Shown: positions 36,068 through 48,300, counted from the stretch's first letter. The stretch is 64,000 nt of DNA from Drosophila persimilis (GCF_003286085.1 NW_020825288.1:20956001-21020000), one strand, 5' to 3'. A program made the numbers and translations. The notes: generated by a model not told the origin, from the letters alone.

Positions 36068-36957
36068 ATGTTTTCATTGCTGCACCCGCAAACGGATGAA
36101 AGTTTTCTGGACACGGAATCAACAGTTGAGGATGTTATACGCTTGCTACAGAGTCTACAGAAGCCAAAGGAGTAAGTGATGGACAAGATTGCCTATAATT
36201 GAATTACAAAACCTCTATATTTAGGGAGGGAGAAGAGGAGGCAGAAGCTCCTACAGAAGATCTGAGGGGGGAAAGTGTCACAGAAGACAATTTCATGGTC
36301 ACCGAGCGTCAGAAGCCTTTGGGTCCTAAGAAGGTTCCTATTCCCATATTGAAATCTAAGAAGAAGAAAGCAGATCCTTCAGACGGGAATAAAGATCGAT
36401 TTACATTCATGAGGCAGGTGGATGTGGATCATGAAGAGAGCTCCAAGGCGCGTCTGGAACGTGAGCGAGTGGCTCAAAACTTTCGAAAGTAAGTAGAACC
36501 AATCACAATCTCTACCCATAGATACATATCTCCCATCTTTCCCATAGATTGGGCAACTCTGAGTATCGCCAAGGAAACTACTTGACTGCCATGCGGATGT
36601 ACAGCAAGGCCATCGAAAACATCAATGATAGCCACATTCTCTACATAAATCGTGCTCTTTGTTTCATTAAGTATGAAAGAAATAGCTCCAAATACCTTTG
36701 GGATGGCTCCCATTTCTAACAAAAGCTATTCTCTCTCTTTTATCTGTAGATCTGGCCGATTTAAGCGGGCCATAGTCGATTGTGATTACGTTTTGAACAA
36801 ATTGGATGAGAAGAATCTGAGGGCGTGGCTGTATCGGGCCATGGCCTACAAGGGGCTCAACGATGAGGCCAATTTTGAGAACTGTGTGAAATATGCCCGC
36901 AAATTTAATTCCAAGCAAATGGAGTTTATTGATGGATTCCTGGAAAAGTTGAAATGA
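36068..36957 (+). CDS. TPR-repeat protein resembling TTC12
   Basis: Four exons: 36068-36171, 36225-36488, 36548-36670 and 36750-36957, encoding 232 aa. The three introns are 53, 59 and 79 nt and all split a codon after its second base. Residues 1-34 hold a short helix (VEDVIRLLQSLQ). Residues 36-110 are acidic then Lys-rich, ending in the RLERERVAQNFRKLGN lead-in typical of TTC12-like proteins. Three TPR motifs follow at about 121-218 (GNSEYRQGNYLTAMRMYSKAI; INRALCFIKSGRFKRAIVDCD; LYRAMAYKGLNDEANFENCV). TTC12 family members are cytoplasmic co-chaperone-like factors for axonemal dynein assembly; function here is inferred. A double DRE is upstream and AATAAA is at 37008-37013. It is the only non-homeobox gene between zen and zen2. 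Confidence 0.88.
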
Positions 36958-37007
36958 AACCTTTTTGGCAGTAGAAATAGAGTGCCTGAAGGAGAACTTA
37001 TAAATGC

Positions 37008-37013
37008 AATAAA
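37008..37013 (+). terminator. Poly(A) signal of the TPR gene
   Basis: AATAAA lies 50 nt after the stop codon. Confidence 0.75.
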
Positions 37014-38688
37014 TTATTGAAGAAAAGTATAGCTAAAGAAGGAGCAAAGGAAGGAATATTTTTGCTCTTTAATTTTATTGAATTTTTAATCCATAAAACA
37101 CTGAATGCAAAGTTTGTTTTAAACTTTAAAGCAGGGCAGTCCCCAGCCCCCTTTCCATAGTCCAACCCCTAGAATATTTCAAGTTTTGTTTACATATGAC
37201 AGCAGGAATTTCATGTTTGGTAGCTCAACTCTTTCGATTCGATTCGATGCCATTCCAATGCCATTCAATAGAAGTCAGACGACGACGACGACACACATCC
37301 TCTGGCACTGGCACACCCCTCCCACCGCTCTGGGTTTCCCCTGTGTTTCCTACCCTTCTCTGGATGAGGAGGGCAAACAATTCGATGGCGGTAATCAATC
37401 TTCCTTCACTCTCTGCCAGCTGACAGCTCCGTGGTGTAGAGTCAAATTGCGATCTTTGTTTGTGCCCCCGAGAACGGGATGGGTTACGGCCATGGCCAGG
37501 ACGGAACAGTAGCAGTAGCAGCAGCAGCAGACCGTAGAACGGAGACCTGACACTCCAGCAATGGCATTGGATGGGGATGTTCATGGGTGGAATGGGTGGA
37601 ATGGGTGGGTGCTCCATTTATGCGTGTCAAAGGTTGCGTGGCATAGGCAGAGAGCGACAGATTGAAGCCCCAGGCAGGCGACACAAATGTTGTACTTGTC
37701 ACGGTTGTTGCGGTAGTTGCATCTTGTACTTGGAGGCATGGGGTGGGGGCATGGCGTATGCTGCCCCCAAAATGAGTCGTTACCCGCCTGAGTCGGCACA
37801 AAGTTCAGAGTTCTTATCCCACTCATTAATCCTTTCCATTTAACTCAATTATCTGGTATTTGTTCCACCGTTTTTATGGCGACTGAACAATAGGATAATC
37901 TTAAATATATGTAAACATATAGAAGCCCATCAATCAATTGTTTATGGATATATTTTTCAGCAATTCATGGCACAATTTTTCGATTGTAATTCGTTTTTGT
38001 TTTTCTGCTAACCAATCGACTGAAAATATATCAATTAGAAATACATTAAGCCCCGCAGCCCGATCATGATAAGAATCCAAAATAATTATCTATTACGAAG
38101 ATGTCTATAAATAAAATGTGTTTTTTTTTAATACACCAAAATCATACGACTAGGCAGAGATATACTTTTTTATACACAACTTTATTCATTTATCTAGAAA
38201 CATATTACGTTTTCAAGGCATAACTTTATCGATAATGAAATTCGACTAAGTTTTTATTATTGGCATAATCAAAATAACTAATAAAATGGCACACGGACTC
38301 GGACAACAGCTGACGATGAAATATTGTTCACAAAACATGGCCAAATCTAATATGATCTGACGGAACACTCCTCCTCCTCCTCCTCTCACATGTGACACAA
38401 CATCCGGGACAGGCATCATCCAGAAGGAAAAGCCAAAGAAAATTTCAATATGCTGGAAATTACTTTATGATGTGATGACACCAATTTATCTAACAGAACG
38501 AGAGAGGGGGCTGGGGTATGGCTAGGGGATGTCCTTGTCCACCAAAATGTTGTGGACAAATGGCTGCCATTTGGGCTTCATCTTTTTAACCAGCTGAAAG
38601 GAATCTCTGAGGTTATCAATTTGGCCAAGAAGTTTTGTTTAGTTTAGGTGTCTGTCAATCCTTTAGGGGCTTTCATTTGTTGAATTTT
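37014..38688. other. Spacer between convergent TPR gene and zen2
   Basis: Non-coding DNA between two convergent 3' ends. Some moderately GC-rich sequence (37180-37800) has open frames but only low-complexity content. TTATCGATAA at 38227-38236 is a lone DRE-like site. Confidence 0.5.
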
Positions 38689-38694
38689 TTTATT
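38689..38694 (-). terminator. zen2: Candidate zen2 poly(A) signal
   Basis: AATAAA on the minus strand lies about 124 nt past the zen2 stop codon. Confidence 0.5.
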
Positions 38695-38817
38695 TGGTTG
38701 TGGCAAAAGGAACAATCTTTACAATAAATCTTAATACAATTTCCTCCTTTTGGCAGTCATATAAATATTTATGTACAACTTGGGTAACAACAAAATTATA
38801 TTATATACAAAAATGTC

Positions 38818-39700
38818 TTAAAAGTCAATTAAATTCTGTATGAAATCAAAGTCCACCTGCAGGGACGCCCCAGAAGAGCTACTATTCGAATCCCAGCACA
38901 GATTTTGTCCCATAAAAAGATCTTGGGCGTAGGGATTGGAGCTGGGAATCTGTAGACTTTGAAGGGGTTCCGAGGTAGACTCAGGCGCAAACCAACTGCT
39001 GGGCCAATTTTGAGTCATTTGATTGATCGGCGGCTCCAGTTGGTTGATGGGCATCTCTGCGATCGGCAAGGGGGCTGGACAGAACTCCTGAAGGTAGTCA
39101 TACGCCTGGTAGGGTGGCGTTATGTGTCCTTGTTGCGGAGGCACACCAATAGGTGGTAGAGGCATCCCGGCGTGCTCTGCTTCCGGTTGGGGCACACTCT
39201 CCACAGTTGTGTTCACATATTGCAAAAGACGTTCCACAATATGTTCGTGCTCCAATAGATCTTCCCTTGGTGGCAGGTCGCACAACTGTGTGGGGGTCAG
39301 AACTCCCTTGGCCACCTGCTTATTGGCCAACTTCTTGGACTTCATCCTGCGATTCTGGAACCAGATCTTCACCTGTCTTTCGGTCAGATTCAGTCGCTGG
39401 GAAATCTCAATGCGTCGTGTCCGTGACATGTATTTGTTCAAATGGAACTCCCGCTCCAATTCCAGAAGCTGATGGCTGGTGAAGGCCGTGCGAGATCTTT
39501 TCGACTTTTCCATGGATTTTGTGGCACCTACTGGGACGGCTTCCATGGTCGATGATTCACTGGGAAACATCTAAAAGTTTATAGAATGTTACGGATTAAT
39601 TTCAACGATCTCCTTTTGAAAGATATGTTTTGAAACCTACCAGAAAATCACAGATGGAAGAGTTGTCAACAAAATAGTTTGTATTATTTGGGGAGAACAT
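38818..39700 (-). CDS. zen2: Zen2 (zerknullt-related), Q50 homeodomain protein
   Basis: Exon 1 at 39700-39641 (20 codons, starting [13 protein letters not shown]) and exon 2 at 39570-38818 are joined across a 70-nt GTAGGT..TTTTAG intron, giving 270 aa. The N-terminus ends DFL like the melanogaster protein. The homeodomain is residues 43-102 ([23 protein letters not shown] ... Q50 in WFQNRRMK is conserved). The block [15 protein letters not shown] and the ending [11 protein letters not shown] match Zen2; the rest is diverged, as expected for a fast-evolving duplicate of zen. An internal ATG starts exon 2, so unspliced RNA could still give a homeodomain protein. zen2 is expressed dorsally in the early embryo, with no strong known requirement. 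It is convergent with the TPR gene. Confidence 0.94.
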
Positions 39701-39783
39701 TTTCCTCGCTCGCTTGTTTCTTGAGTGTTCGCTCGGTGACAGTTCAGTTTTTTAACTAGATGCCTGAGAAGTTGTCTCATTTG

Positions 39784-39791
39784 CTTTTATA
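39784..39791 (-). promoter_or_regulatory. zen2: zen2 TATA box
   Basis: TATAAAAG on the minus strand lies 84 nt upstream of the zen2 start codon, predicting transcription from about 39757 and a 5'UTR of about 57 nt, like zen. Confidence 0.75.
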
Positions 39792-39854
39792 CCAAACACC
39801 TCAGGTACCCCGCCCACGGAGTGGACCGCGAATCGGATCGGTTGCGTCCTGTCC

Positions 39855-39861
39855 CTACCTG
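39855..39861 (-). promoter_or_regulatory. zen2: Zelda site upstream of zen2
   Basis: CAGGTAG on the minus strand, about 100 nt upstream of the predicted zen2 start, indicating early zygotic activation. Confidence 0.6.
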
Positions 39862-40326
39862 TAGGGCGAGACGCCAGGGACTTTTGGGCAGCCGGCTGGT
39901 CTGCTCTCTCCTCTGGGCCTGGTCTGGACAGCTACTTATTGCAGTAGATGTCGCGTCTATCGGAATCAGAGTCTCTCAGCTAGCGACACTTTCCACGATA
40001 GCGACACACGATGGCGTGAGTCCTGATTGCGTCGTTTGTGTCTAATGATGGATAGCATTGGCTCGAATCTTATGGAAATAAGGAAATGAAAAGGAATTCT
40101 CTACAGCCTTCGATGCGGAATAGAGAGCAAATAAAGGAGTTCTTTAGGGATACCTACCCAAAATCTTCTTCACCTTTTGGTACTGTTAGGTTTTTAACTA
40201 TTTCTAAGATCTATGTAAACCCTTTTTCAAAAGATTATTCTTATCAGAAAGAAGGACCTTTAAGTGATAGAAAAATTCCTTCAAAGTATAGCAAAACTTT
40301 TGCAATCAAACCCCAATCCCTCTTAT

Positions 40327-40416
40327 CAGGTAGCCATCTATCATGAACGAGAAAGATTTCGGTTTTCCCCGGGGTTTTCCAGACGAGTTATGAATATCTG
40401 AGGGTTAAACTACCTG
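40327..40416. promoter_or_regulatory. zen2: Candidate zen2 early element: two Dorsal sites between Zelda sites
   Basis: CAGGTAG (plus) at 40327-40333 and CAGGTAG (minus) at 40410-40416 flank two abutting Rel sites. These are GGTTTTCCCC at 40361-40370 (reverse GGGGAAAACC) and GGGGTTTTCC at 40371-40380. The group is about 600 nt upstream of the zen2 TATA box. By analogy with zen it could drive early expression and confer ventral repression; the role is inferred. Confidence 0.6.
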
Positions 40417-42304
40417 TTTAGCATAAGAGCGTGGTGCGTGCGATCCGAAAACACTGATCCCCTGACCATAAAACGTGTGTCACTTCTAGCTAATCCAATC
40501 GCCCGCTATAAAAACATCTTCAGGGGCCCATAGCCATAACGACATGTGCTACGTGCTACATGCCGCAGATTTACAATCGTTCAGGCTTATGCAAAATCTA
40601 AGACGAATTCTTGGACTAGTCCTGCAACAAGTAGTCCAATCTACATGAGAATCTCATAAGTGATCAGGTGATCACGATAGAAATCCTGAGCCCTGTCCTT
40701 AGCCGATGATCAGTGTGAAGTTTTAGTGAAGGTCGAGGATCTTTGTTGCAGTTGCTGTTGGAAATCTCTGGAGAACTTTTGCGACAGATAATTCCAAATA
40801 CCTACCGACTATCAAAGGGTTGATTTACTAAAAAAATCGTACTGCTGTCATTCTTTAGACAATTTTATTGGATATTAGCTTATTTTCTAGTGAATCGATG
40901 CCACTAAAGAACTAATGTTTAAAAATCAAAACATAACATACAAACAAATTTTAAAAAACTTTCAAAGTTTCAGAAGGCTTTAAGATGGTAAAAAACTTAA
41001 CCTTGGGTCGCTTTATCTTCAGCTGTATCGACACGAATCTAAACTCCTTTAAAAACTCGTACAATTATCTTTCAAAACTTTTTTTTTAATTGTGGATATT
41101 GGTGCTTCAGATGCTGAGTGGGTTATGAGTTTTTAAAAGAGATTTTGGGGGTATATTCCTAATTGTAAGTATGAGGAAGTGGTTTACTCATCTATAAATA
41201 TAATCTTATTTTTTGGTCTCGTGCAAAGACCTTTCAAAAATTTCCATTTTGAGGCTCAGTAATATCTTCCAGAGGTAACTTTAATTTTCGCAGCTTTTTG
41301 AACATGCAATTAGGATCAATAAACGCTTTCACTTGTATTAACCCCAAACTATCAAAACGAGTTCTTGTAAATGGGACATATGGGATATAAATTCCTAAAA
41401 GTCATATCAATTTAGACCCCAATAAAAGGTGCCTCCCCCTCATGTAATATTCTGCGTAATAATGTTATTTACACCTGTAATGACATGAATGTTTTAACAT
41501 CTACACATAATTACAATATTTTACAGTGGATCCCAATGGTGGGGTGGATGGGGGGAGCGAATCCCTCTCCATTCTCCACTCTCCATTGAAATGCACTAAA
41601 AACAGAGCGTGAAAAAGAATGAGCGAGAAGCCGCAAAAACAAAATAAAATCGAGAAAACAAGCGAGGAAAAACAGTGAAAAGCGAAAGATTGACAACATG
41701 ATGGTTAGACAAGCGAAGAAGCGGTGCCCAAAACAAAAAGAGCGATGAGCATAGCGAAATGTCAAAAATCCCCAAAAGCCAACAAAAACGACAGGGAGAG
41801 AGCGAGAGCGAGAGAGAGGAGCTGCTGGCAGTGCTTTTGCTGCGCTTTCTGCTGCCTCTGCTGCACCTCTTCTTTATTCCTTGTTTCTTCTTCTGCTGCT
41901 GCTGCTGCTGCGGAATGTGTAAATAACAAAAACGAAATAAATTCCGTCACAAGCAACACGTTCAAAAAAAAAAAAAACGCACAAAAGCAGAAGAAACCGC
42001 GGGCACAAAAACAAAAAAAAAGCAATAGCCGCTGCGGAAATGACAGCCGACAGCAGCAGAGCGAGAGCCACAAAGCGACAGCAACCACAAAGATACAAAA
42101 ACCAGCAGTCGACCAATCAGCGCACTGGAGACTTTCATGTGTGTGTGTGTATCGTTGTATCTGTATCTTTTGGTGGGTTTGGTCTTATTTACCCCCGACC
42201 CGACGGCCAAGAGCTGTGCACTGCGCAAGTCCTGACTTGGAAATTTACTTGAAATGATTTGCTGCCTGCCGCAGAGCACCACTCAAGTGCTGGGCGCGCA
42301 TTTC
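40417..42304. other. Spacer between zen2 and pb promoters
   Basis: A divergent intergenic region. AT-rich to about 41.5 kb, then purine-rich with a GAGA tract at 41794-41819 and CTG repeats at 41890-41910. A perfect 7-bp inverted repeat, GTGATCAGGTGATCAC, is at 40660-40675. No gene seen. Confidence 0.5.
41794..41819 (+). promoter_or_regulatory. pb: GAGA-factor type tract upstream of pb
   Basis: Repeated GAGAG motifs about 500 nt upstream of the predicted pb start. GAGA (Trl) sites are common near Hox promoters. Confidence 0.4.
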
Positions 42305-42336
42305 AGTGCGTTCGGTGTTATTGGATGGGTTGGTTG
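42303..42336 (+). promoter_or_regulatory. pb: Putative pb core promoter (Inr plus DPE)
   Basis: TCAGTG places +1 at A 42305, and GGTTG at 42332-42336 fits the DPE consensus RGWYV exactly at +28 to +32. No TATA box is present. TATA-less Inr/DPE promoters are usual for Drosophila Hox genes. A second initiator-like TTCAGTC at 42431 lacks a DPE. Confidence 0.5.
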
Positions 42337-43348
42337 GTTGGCTGTTGGCTGCCTGCTGCTCTCTCAAAGCTCTCGGCCCCACAGGCGCAAGCCGCCCCAA
42401 GTCTCGCCACCAGCCAGTCGTTGTTCTCCGTTCAGTCGGTCTCGTTTCTCTCCCTCTCGAAGAGGTTCTCAAAGTCGCGTCGGAGAAGCTTATGTTTATA
42501 ACTATTCCAGCAAGAATTTCAATAATAAAAGTTATCAAATAGTTGGCTTATATTAAACTAGAATAAACTCGTATCTGAAACGCATCTCAGCCACCATTGG
42601 AACCCACCTGAAAGAGCAACAACAACGATATCGAAAAACCGGTTACTTAGTTACTTACTGCGCACCTACCGAATGCCAGACAGAGACAGCTAGTGTGTGC
42701 GTATGTGAGTGGAGAAAAGTGTCTCCACCGGTTCGTGCGAGTGTGAGTGAGTGAGTGAGTGAGTGTCACTGTGGCCATTGACGATCCTCTCCAAAGCAAA
42801 AAAAAACAACTCTACACAGAGTGAAAAACCAACAACCTCCACATACGCATACGCACCGTGGTGCTGGCCTGCTGCTGCTGTACTTGTGACTGTGTGTTTT
42901 GGCCTTTTCGCGTCCGTCGCCATGGCTGCCACCAGCAGAGGTGTGTGCAACCGAAACCGATACTAAACCCAAAACTGTCGTCGGTGGCAGCAGCACTTGG
43001 CGCTGCAGCGCTTGAGTACACAACGAACGAACGGTCGTCGGCCATATCACAATCACAATATTCCGTGTGCTCCCATTTCCCTTTACCTTACCCTCGTTCT
43101 CGTCTCGGTTCGGACCCCACAGATAAGCCATACAGGCCCCAACGCATGGGGGTTCTTCGACTAAAAACCCGCATTGCATTGCAAAAGTTTTGCAAAACAA
43201 AACAAAAAGTTAAACTAAACAAATTGTGGTGGAAAAAGTGAAGACAAAAGTGAAGTGAAAAAACCCTAGTGAAAAATACAAATAAAACCTTTTAGAACAG
43301 AACATACAATATGGAATTGAATCAACATTAAAAGATCTTATTGAAATG
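42305..43348 (+). other. pb: Putative pb 5' untranslated exon 1
   Basis: About 1 kb of CA- and A-rich non-coding sequence from the predicted start to a candidate donor (ATG|GTAGGT, intron from 43349). It would be followed by a 549-nt intron to the acceptor ATTACAG ending at 43897. The donor assignment is tentative. Confidence 0.4.
42743..42765 (+). repeat. GAGT tetranucleotide microsatellite
   Basis: Five to six GAGT units within the presumed pb leader. Confidence 0.8.
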
Positions 43349-43979
43349 GTAGGTGAAAATATCATTATATAAATAACATATTGATATCGTTTCGGAATTA
43401 GTACATCTCTTCTACAATAATACCATTTTGCCATGAAAAGTTTATGAATAAAATGCAGATATGATAAGCTCTTATTTTGAAGAACATAATATGTTGGTAT
43501 ATATTTTCCAATAAGAGTCCAATATCTATCTGATTCGATCTATAGATTTCCGGTGTTCGAAAGCCTTCTAAAAAGAAACATCATACCCTAAGAAAGTACT
43601 AATTCTTCAAGTATTCAAAGATTGCTCTTCTTCCAAGGCCCAAAAGGTGATGCTCCGATTTCCGTCGGCTTCTGAAAAACGCATTTTTGTGATTTAACCA
43701 AATATACCCTAGAGACTCTTATCAAAATACAAACATTCGATTGATTCTAATAAAAAGTATTTTAAAAAATTTAAAAGAAGGCTTCAAAAATATCTCTATT
43801 TAGTGAATTTTTCAAAGAAAAGGTTATTTTTTTGTTATCTCTTCTATTCTGAAATTCGCTTGATATTAATTTATATCTATATTTGCTTTCATTACAGGTT
43901 TCTAGCTAATAAATACATAAGAATCCCAAAATAGACAGCAACAAATTTGAAATTTGAAAATAAAGAAAGATTCAAAGCC

Positions 43980-44505
43980 ATGCAAGAGGTCTGCAGCACC
44001 CTGGACACAACCCCAATGGGGACGCAGATCAAATCGGAGTCGCCGCTCAATCCGCTGCAGGTGCAAACGGGAGGACAAACAGCACTCCCCGTGGGTGTTG
44101 GTGTTGGTGGCTTGGTGGGTCAGGGCACGCAGCAGGGTGCTCCAGCGGTGCCGGCGGTGATGCTGGTCAACAAGATGGCCTCGAACTGTGATAAACGGGC
44201 CGCGGACACGGCCTACTGGATGGCCGCCTCCGAGGGTGGCTTCATCAATTCGCAGCCCTCGATGGCCGAGTTTCTCAATCACCTGAGTCCGGAGAGTCCC
44301 AAGATGGGAACACCTGTTGGAGGCGGCGGCGGCGTCGGCGTCGGCGTCGGTGGTGGTGTCAATGTGAATGTGAATGTCGGCGTCGGATATCCGGTGGGTG
44401 TGGGTCCAATGCCACAGACACCGGATGGCATGGACTCGGTGCCGGAGTATCCCTGGATGAAGGAGAAGAAGACATCGCGGAAGAGCAGCAACAACAATAA
44501 TCAGG
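43980..44505 (+). CDS. pb: Proboscipedia, first coding exon (gene continues past the window)
   Basis: Exon 43898-44505 carries the ATG at 43980 and 175 codons plus one base, ending at donor GTGAGT. The start MQEVCSTLDTTPMGTQIKSESPLNPLQVQTG and the block ASEGGFINSQPSMAEFLNHLSPESPK are Pb signatures. A Gly/Val/Asn-rich linker spans 112-142, and the YPWM hexapeptide, the Extradenticle contact, is at 157-160 (EYPWMKEKK). The exon ends in a run of Asn. Proboscipedia is the labial and maxillary palp selector, the fly Hox2 protein. The homeobox exon and the long Q/H-rich C-terminus are not in this window. The first ATG in the frame was chosen; only a TTG precedes it. Confidence 0.95.
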
Positions 44506-44626
44506 GTGAGTCCAAGAGTGAAATGCGAAACTCTCATTAATCAAGAAATCAATGCAATTTACCTTGCAACACGATGAGGCAGAGACGCAGCATGGCGGCG
44601 CCTTCTCTAGAACGGGGCACCCTTTT

Positions 44627-44654
44627 CTTTCCTTTCCTTTCCTTTCCTTTCCTT
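44627..44654 (+). repeat. TTTCC pentanucleotide microsatellite
   Basis: About five TTTCC units in pb intron 2. Confidence 0.85.
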
Positions 44655-45350
44655 GCGTTTCCCACTCGATCAGAGACACACACGCACTCGTCTGGTCTCG
44701 TCTGGGGGCACGGGCACGGCTCCTTTGATGGACAGCTACGGAATGATGTGCCGGCAAAGATCTGTTATTTGCGATCATTTGTAACAATTTTCGAGGCAGA
44801 CCAGTCCTCGGACCAGGCCAGAGCTCGCTCTGGAAATGCTTCATTTATTTCCCTTCGAATGTGTCGATTTCATTTGCGCAAGAAATATACGAATACTCGT
44901 AAGAAAAAAACCAAGAAAAGATCGAGACACAGCCGCATTTAAAATAAATGAGGTATCAAGGTTGTCCGACCATACGTTTTCCTGTCCATGTTGCATGCCA
45001 CTCCACACCACACCACACTCCGCTCTCTCTCTCTCTCGGAGAGCGATTGCAACCTGTTATTTAGGTTCATTTGTCAAAATATTTTTTCCTGTCCCCCTTT
45101 TTATTTTTCTGCTCCCTCAATCAAGGGGGGGAAAAGGCAGGGGCAGTCAGCACCGGTTGCCATGTTGCAAGTTGCAATTGCAAGACAGGCAGGGCCTGGG
45201 GATAGGTTTTGTGTAGCACATAAAATGTTTCGCGGCTGTTGTTGCTGCTGCTGCTGCTGCATGCACCATTTTAAAGCTTTGCCTCCCATTCGCCATTCTC
45301 CCAATTCATTCCCCCATTTACTTCGCCCAGGGATACACTATAAAGGGATA

Positions 45351-45371
45351 GAGAGAGAGAGAGAGAGAGAG
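45351..45371 (+). repeat. GA dinucleotide microsatellite
   Basis: An uninterrupted (GA)10 tract in pb intron 2. Confidence 0.9.
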
Positions 45372-48300
45372 TTTCAATTAATCACTTTTATCGGATGGAC
45401 AGAAGGCGAGCAGGCAGCAGCGGAAATTTGAATGTGTGAGAAGCGGTAGAGAGCGGAAAGAAATGAAGAAGCTTGGCAGCTGCTTTAGATTTCTTTCGGG
45501 CAGAGCTTGGGACTTGGGCGCGAAGCTTGCAATAAGAGCAGGTGCGATCCCTCTTACTCTCTTACTCCCTTACGAAGATTAAGCTTTGTAGCTGCCTTAG
45601 CTTTATATCACAAAAGCTTTGACTGTGACGATAAAATATCAAGAAGAGCAGGCAAAGCTTTGATGATCTTCTTTACTCCTTCGCCAACTGACATGCTACG
45701 ACTTTCCTGCTCAAGAGAGTGGCTGGAGGAAAGAGAGAGCGAACGTATGTAAGACTGCTGCTGTCGTACTTGTTCTGAGAATGAAAGAGATGGAGATCTC
45801 TCAGACAAATGTTTGTGCTCTATGGATCATCTCTTCTCTCTCGCGTAATCGTAAATTTCCTGTCGCCACTCGAATGCTCTCTTTAAGCTCTTAAAGCTTT
45901 TCCACTGCAATAAATAGCCTGCAGAAGTAAGATCTTTCCATCAGGTCAGCATATTCCCACTCAAACGCCTCTATTTACCTCCTGCAGCGTTAACTAATGC
46001 AAATCTCCGTGAGACTATTTGCCCCTGCGCTGACTTAAACTAATACAATGCCAATTAATATTGACCACACACTCATACCACCGCCCTTATGTTGACAAAT
46101 GAGTTACACTAATCCCCTGGAAGGTGTCTGGTAGAGTCCTAGAGTGTGTTTAACCTCAGAATCCCAACACGTGGCTGCCACAGTGCAGAATGTGTCCAGC
46201 CAAGCAAAAGGCAACATGCACGTTGTATTCCCCAGAGAAGGGGGAGAGAAAATCTTCCCTTTGGTTGGTTTTCTGGTCCCTCTCTCTGGTTCCCCGGGTG
46301 AAAGTGAGCCAATAAATAGCCGTGAAGCATTCCGAAGCGCCCGACACTGAATCCCGTTGAAGGGTCAATACATCTTTTCACTGCCGCACACTCTGTGGCA
46401 AGGGACTCGCTCCGATGATGGGGTGAGGGTGTGGAGGACGACATGCTGAGCGATATGGATTACAAATGATGTTGTAAATGTCTGTCCATACCAGGAGATG
46501 GAGAGAGCACACCGCTGTGTTCTAAAGAGTGTGTGTGTGGAGTGTTTGTTGAACAGTTTAATTTGTTAATGCTGTCAAATTAATTCCTTGTCAAACGGTA
46601 AACGATCTAAACGAGACTCTAGAGGCAAATCTTAGCAGAGAAACGGCTTTTGATTGAAGCAAAGATCATTACTTAGAGAAAATGGAGTAAAGGAAGTGGA
46701 AATCGTTTCTGAAATGAAAATTTTGACCTTTCTTTCCACCTTTAAAACTCTTTCCATTAAGATATATCCCCTGAAACCATTTTTACCACCCAAATCAACA
46801 GTTGAAAGTCGAATTTAACCTTTAACATGTATCCTTTCGCCAAAAACGTATGGCAATCCCCAGCACAAAATGCCTTCTGCCGCCTGGAATAACAATTTGT
46901 TTCCTTGTGCCTGCTTCCTCTACGACGGGGGCACTCATTGTTTGCCACAAATTGTTTGCAACGCATCCTGAATTTTAATGCGTGCCGCGTACAACTCTTC
47001 AGAGGATGAGCTCCATTCCATGTGGAGAGGAGAATGCTGATTGTGCCTGCCACCAAAAATTGTGCTCTACGCGCCACTCGAATGAGTGGAAACAATAAAA
47101 TTTGTGGCAAGTGTTAATTAGGCGTAATGAACTGCAAGGAAAAGTTTGTAATTGTCGTGCAACATGTTCAAGTTTTTAGCGTCAAGTATCTGCGAGATAC
47201 TTCATGGCTTCTTTAGGAAGCAAAGGAGAAAGATATGCGGGATCCACTGTCGGGGGAGTGGGGGGCAACCAATAAAAAACAATTTGACTTTGTTTGGGGC
47301 CCCGGTCCAGGCTATTGAAAGGCGGCAATCCATTGGCAGCGCCATCTGTATCATCCACTCCACTCCACTCCACTGCTACACTCCAATCCACTCCACCCAT
47401 CGACCATATGTTGCGCCAGGACCAAAAGCAGTTCATCCTGACTCCTGGTTGAGGTTACGAGAGAAATGGTTCAGGGGTTCGTTCGGGGCATAAAAAATGC
47501 GTGCGGCACGACTGGAAACTTACCCCCCGAGGATTACGATTATAACAAACCATTTATCATAATATTTATGTTGATGCGTTGTGCTTTTTCTCAATGAAGG
47601 TCTCGTCTCACTCTCCCCTTCTCTCTCACTCAGAGTCGCGGCGCGCGTTGCCTTTTATTAATTTTATTTATGATGAGTCATTTGCACATTTATAATTTTA
47701 ACCTTTACACTCGAATTCATTCGCAAAACGAATCCGGTGCGAAATCCAAGGGGAATCCATATCAATTCCAGATATTCAGATCTCGCAGGGAAATTTGAAC
47801 AGATTCCCATATCAACCCCTTCGAGGGTGGGAGGGGAAGGGTTGCGGAAAGATTTATTTAGTTATCGATTGAGAATAATTGTGTGGTTGACATTAATAGA
47901 CTTTCGATGGTGCAAATTGAAAGGAAGGTCTCTTGAAAATCGAGTAAATCAAGGGGAAGGATTTAGGCAACTATAAAATTACATGCTGGCCTTTCTGAGG
48001 CGATTGTTAGTCGATAAATAATTAGGATTCACAGTAGGTAAGTTAAATCCATAAAATATAAACAAAAGAGGAATGAAAAAGTTACTATAGTAATGAAAAT
48101 AGTGAATACACTCAATAATTTTTTTGATAAGTACGTCCGTTTATATACAAATATTGAAAATAACCATACGATAATTGGTTTAAGATACGATATAGACCAA
48201 ATATCGATACTTTGCGATAAACTTATGAAAGTTTCGCTTAGAAAATTATCACTTATCGTTATACTTTTTACACAAGCAATCAACTATCTTTCAAAACAAA

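Noticed and set aside
42431-42437. Second initiator-like TTCAGTC as pb start
   Set aside because: No DPE at +28 and no TATA, so the 42305 site is preferred.
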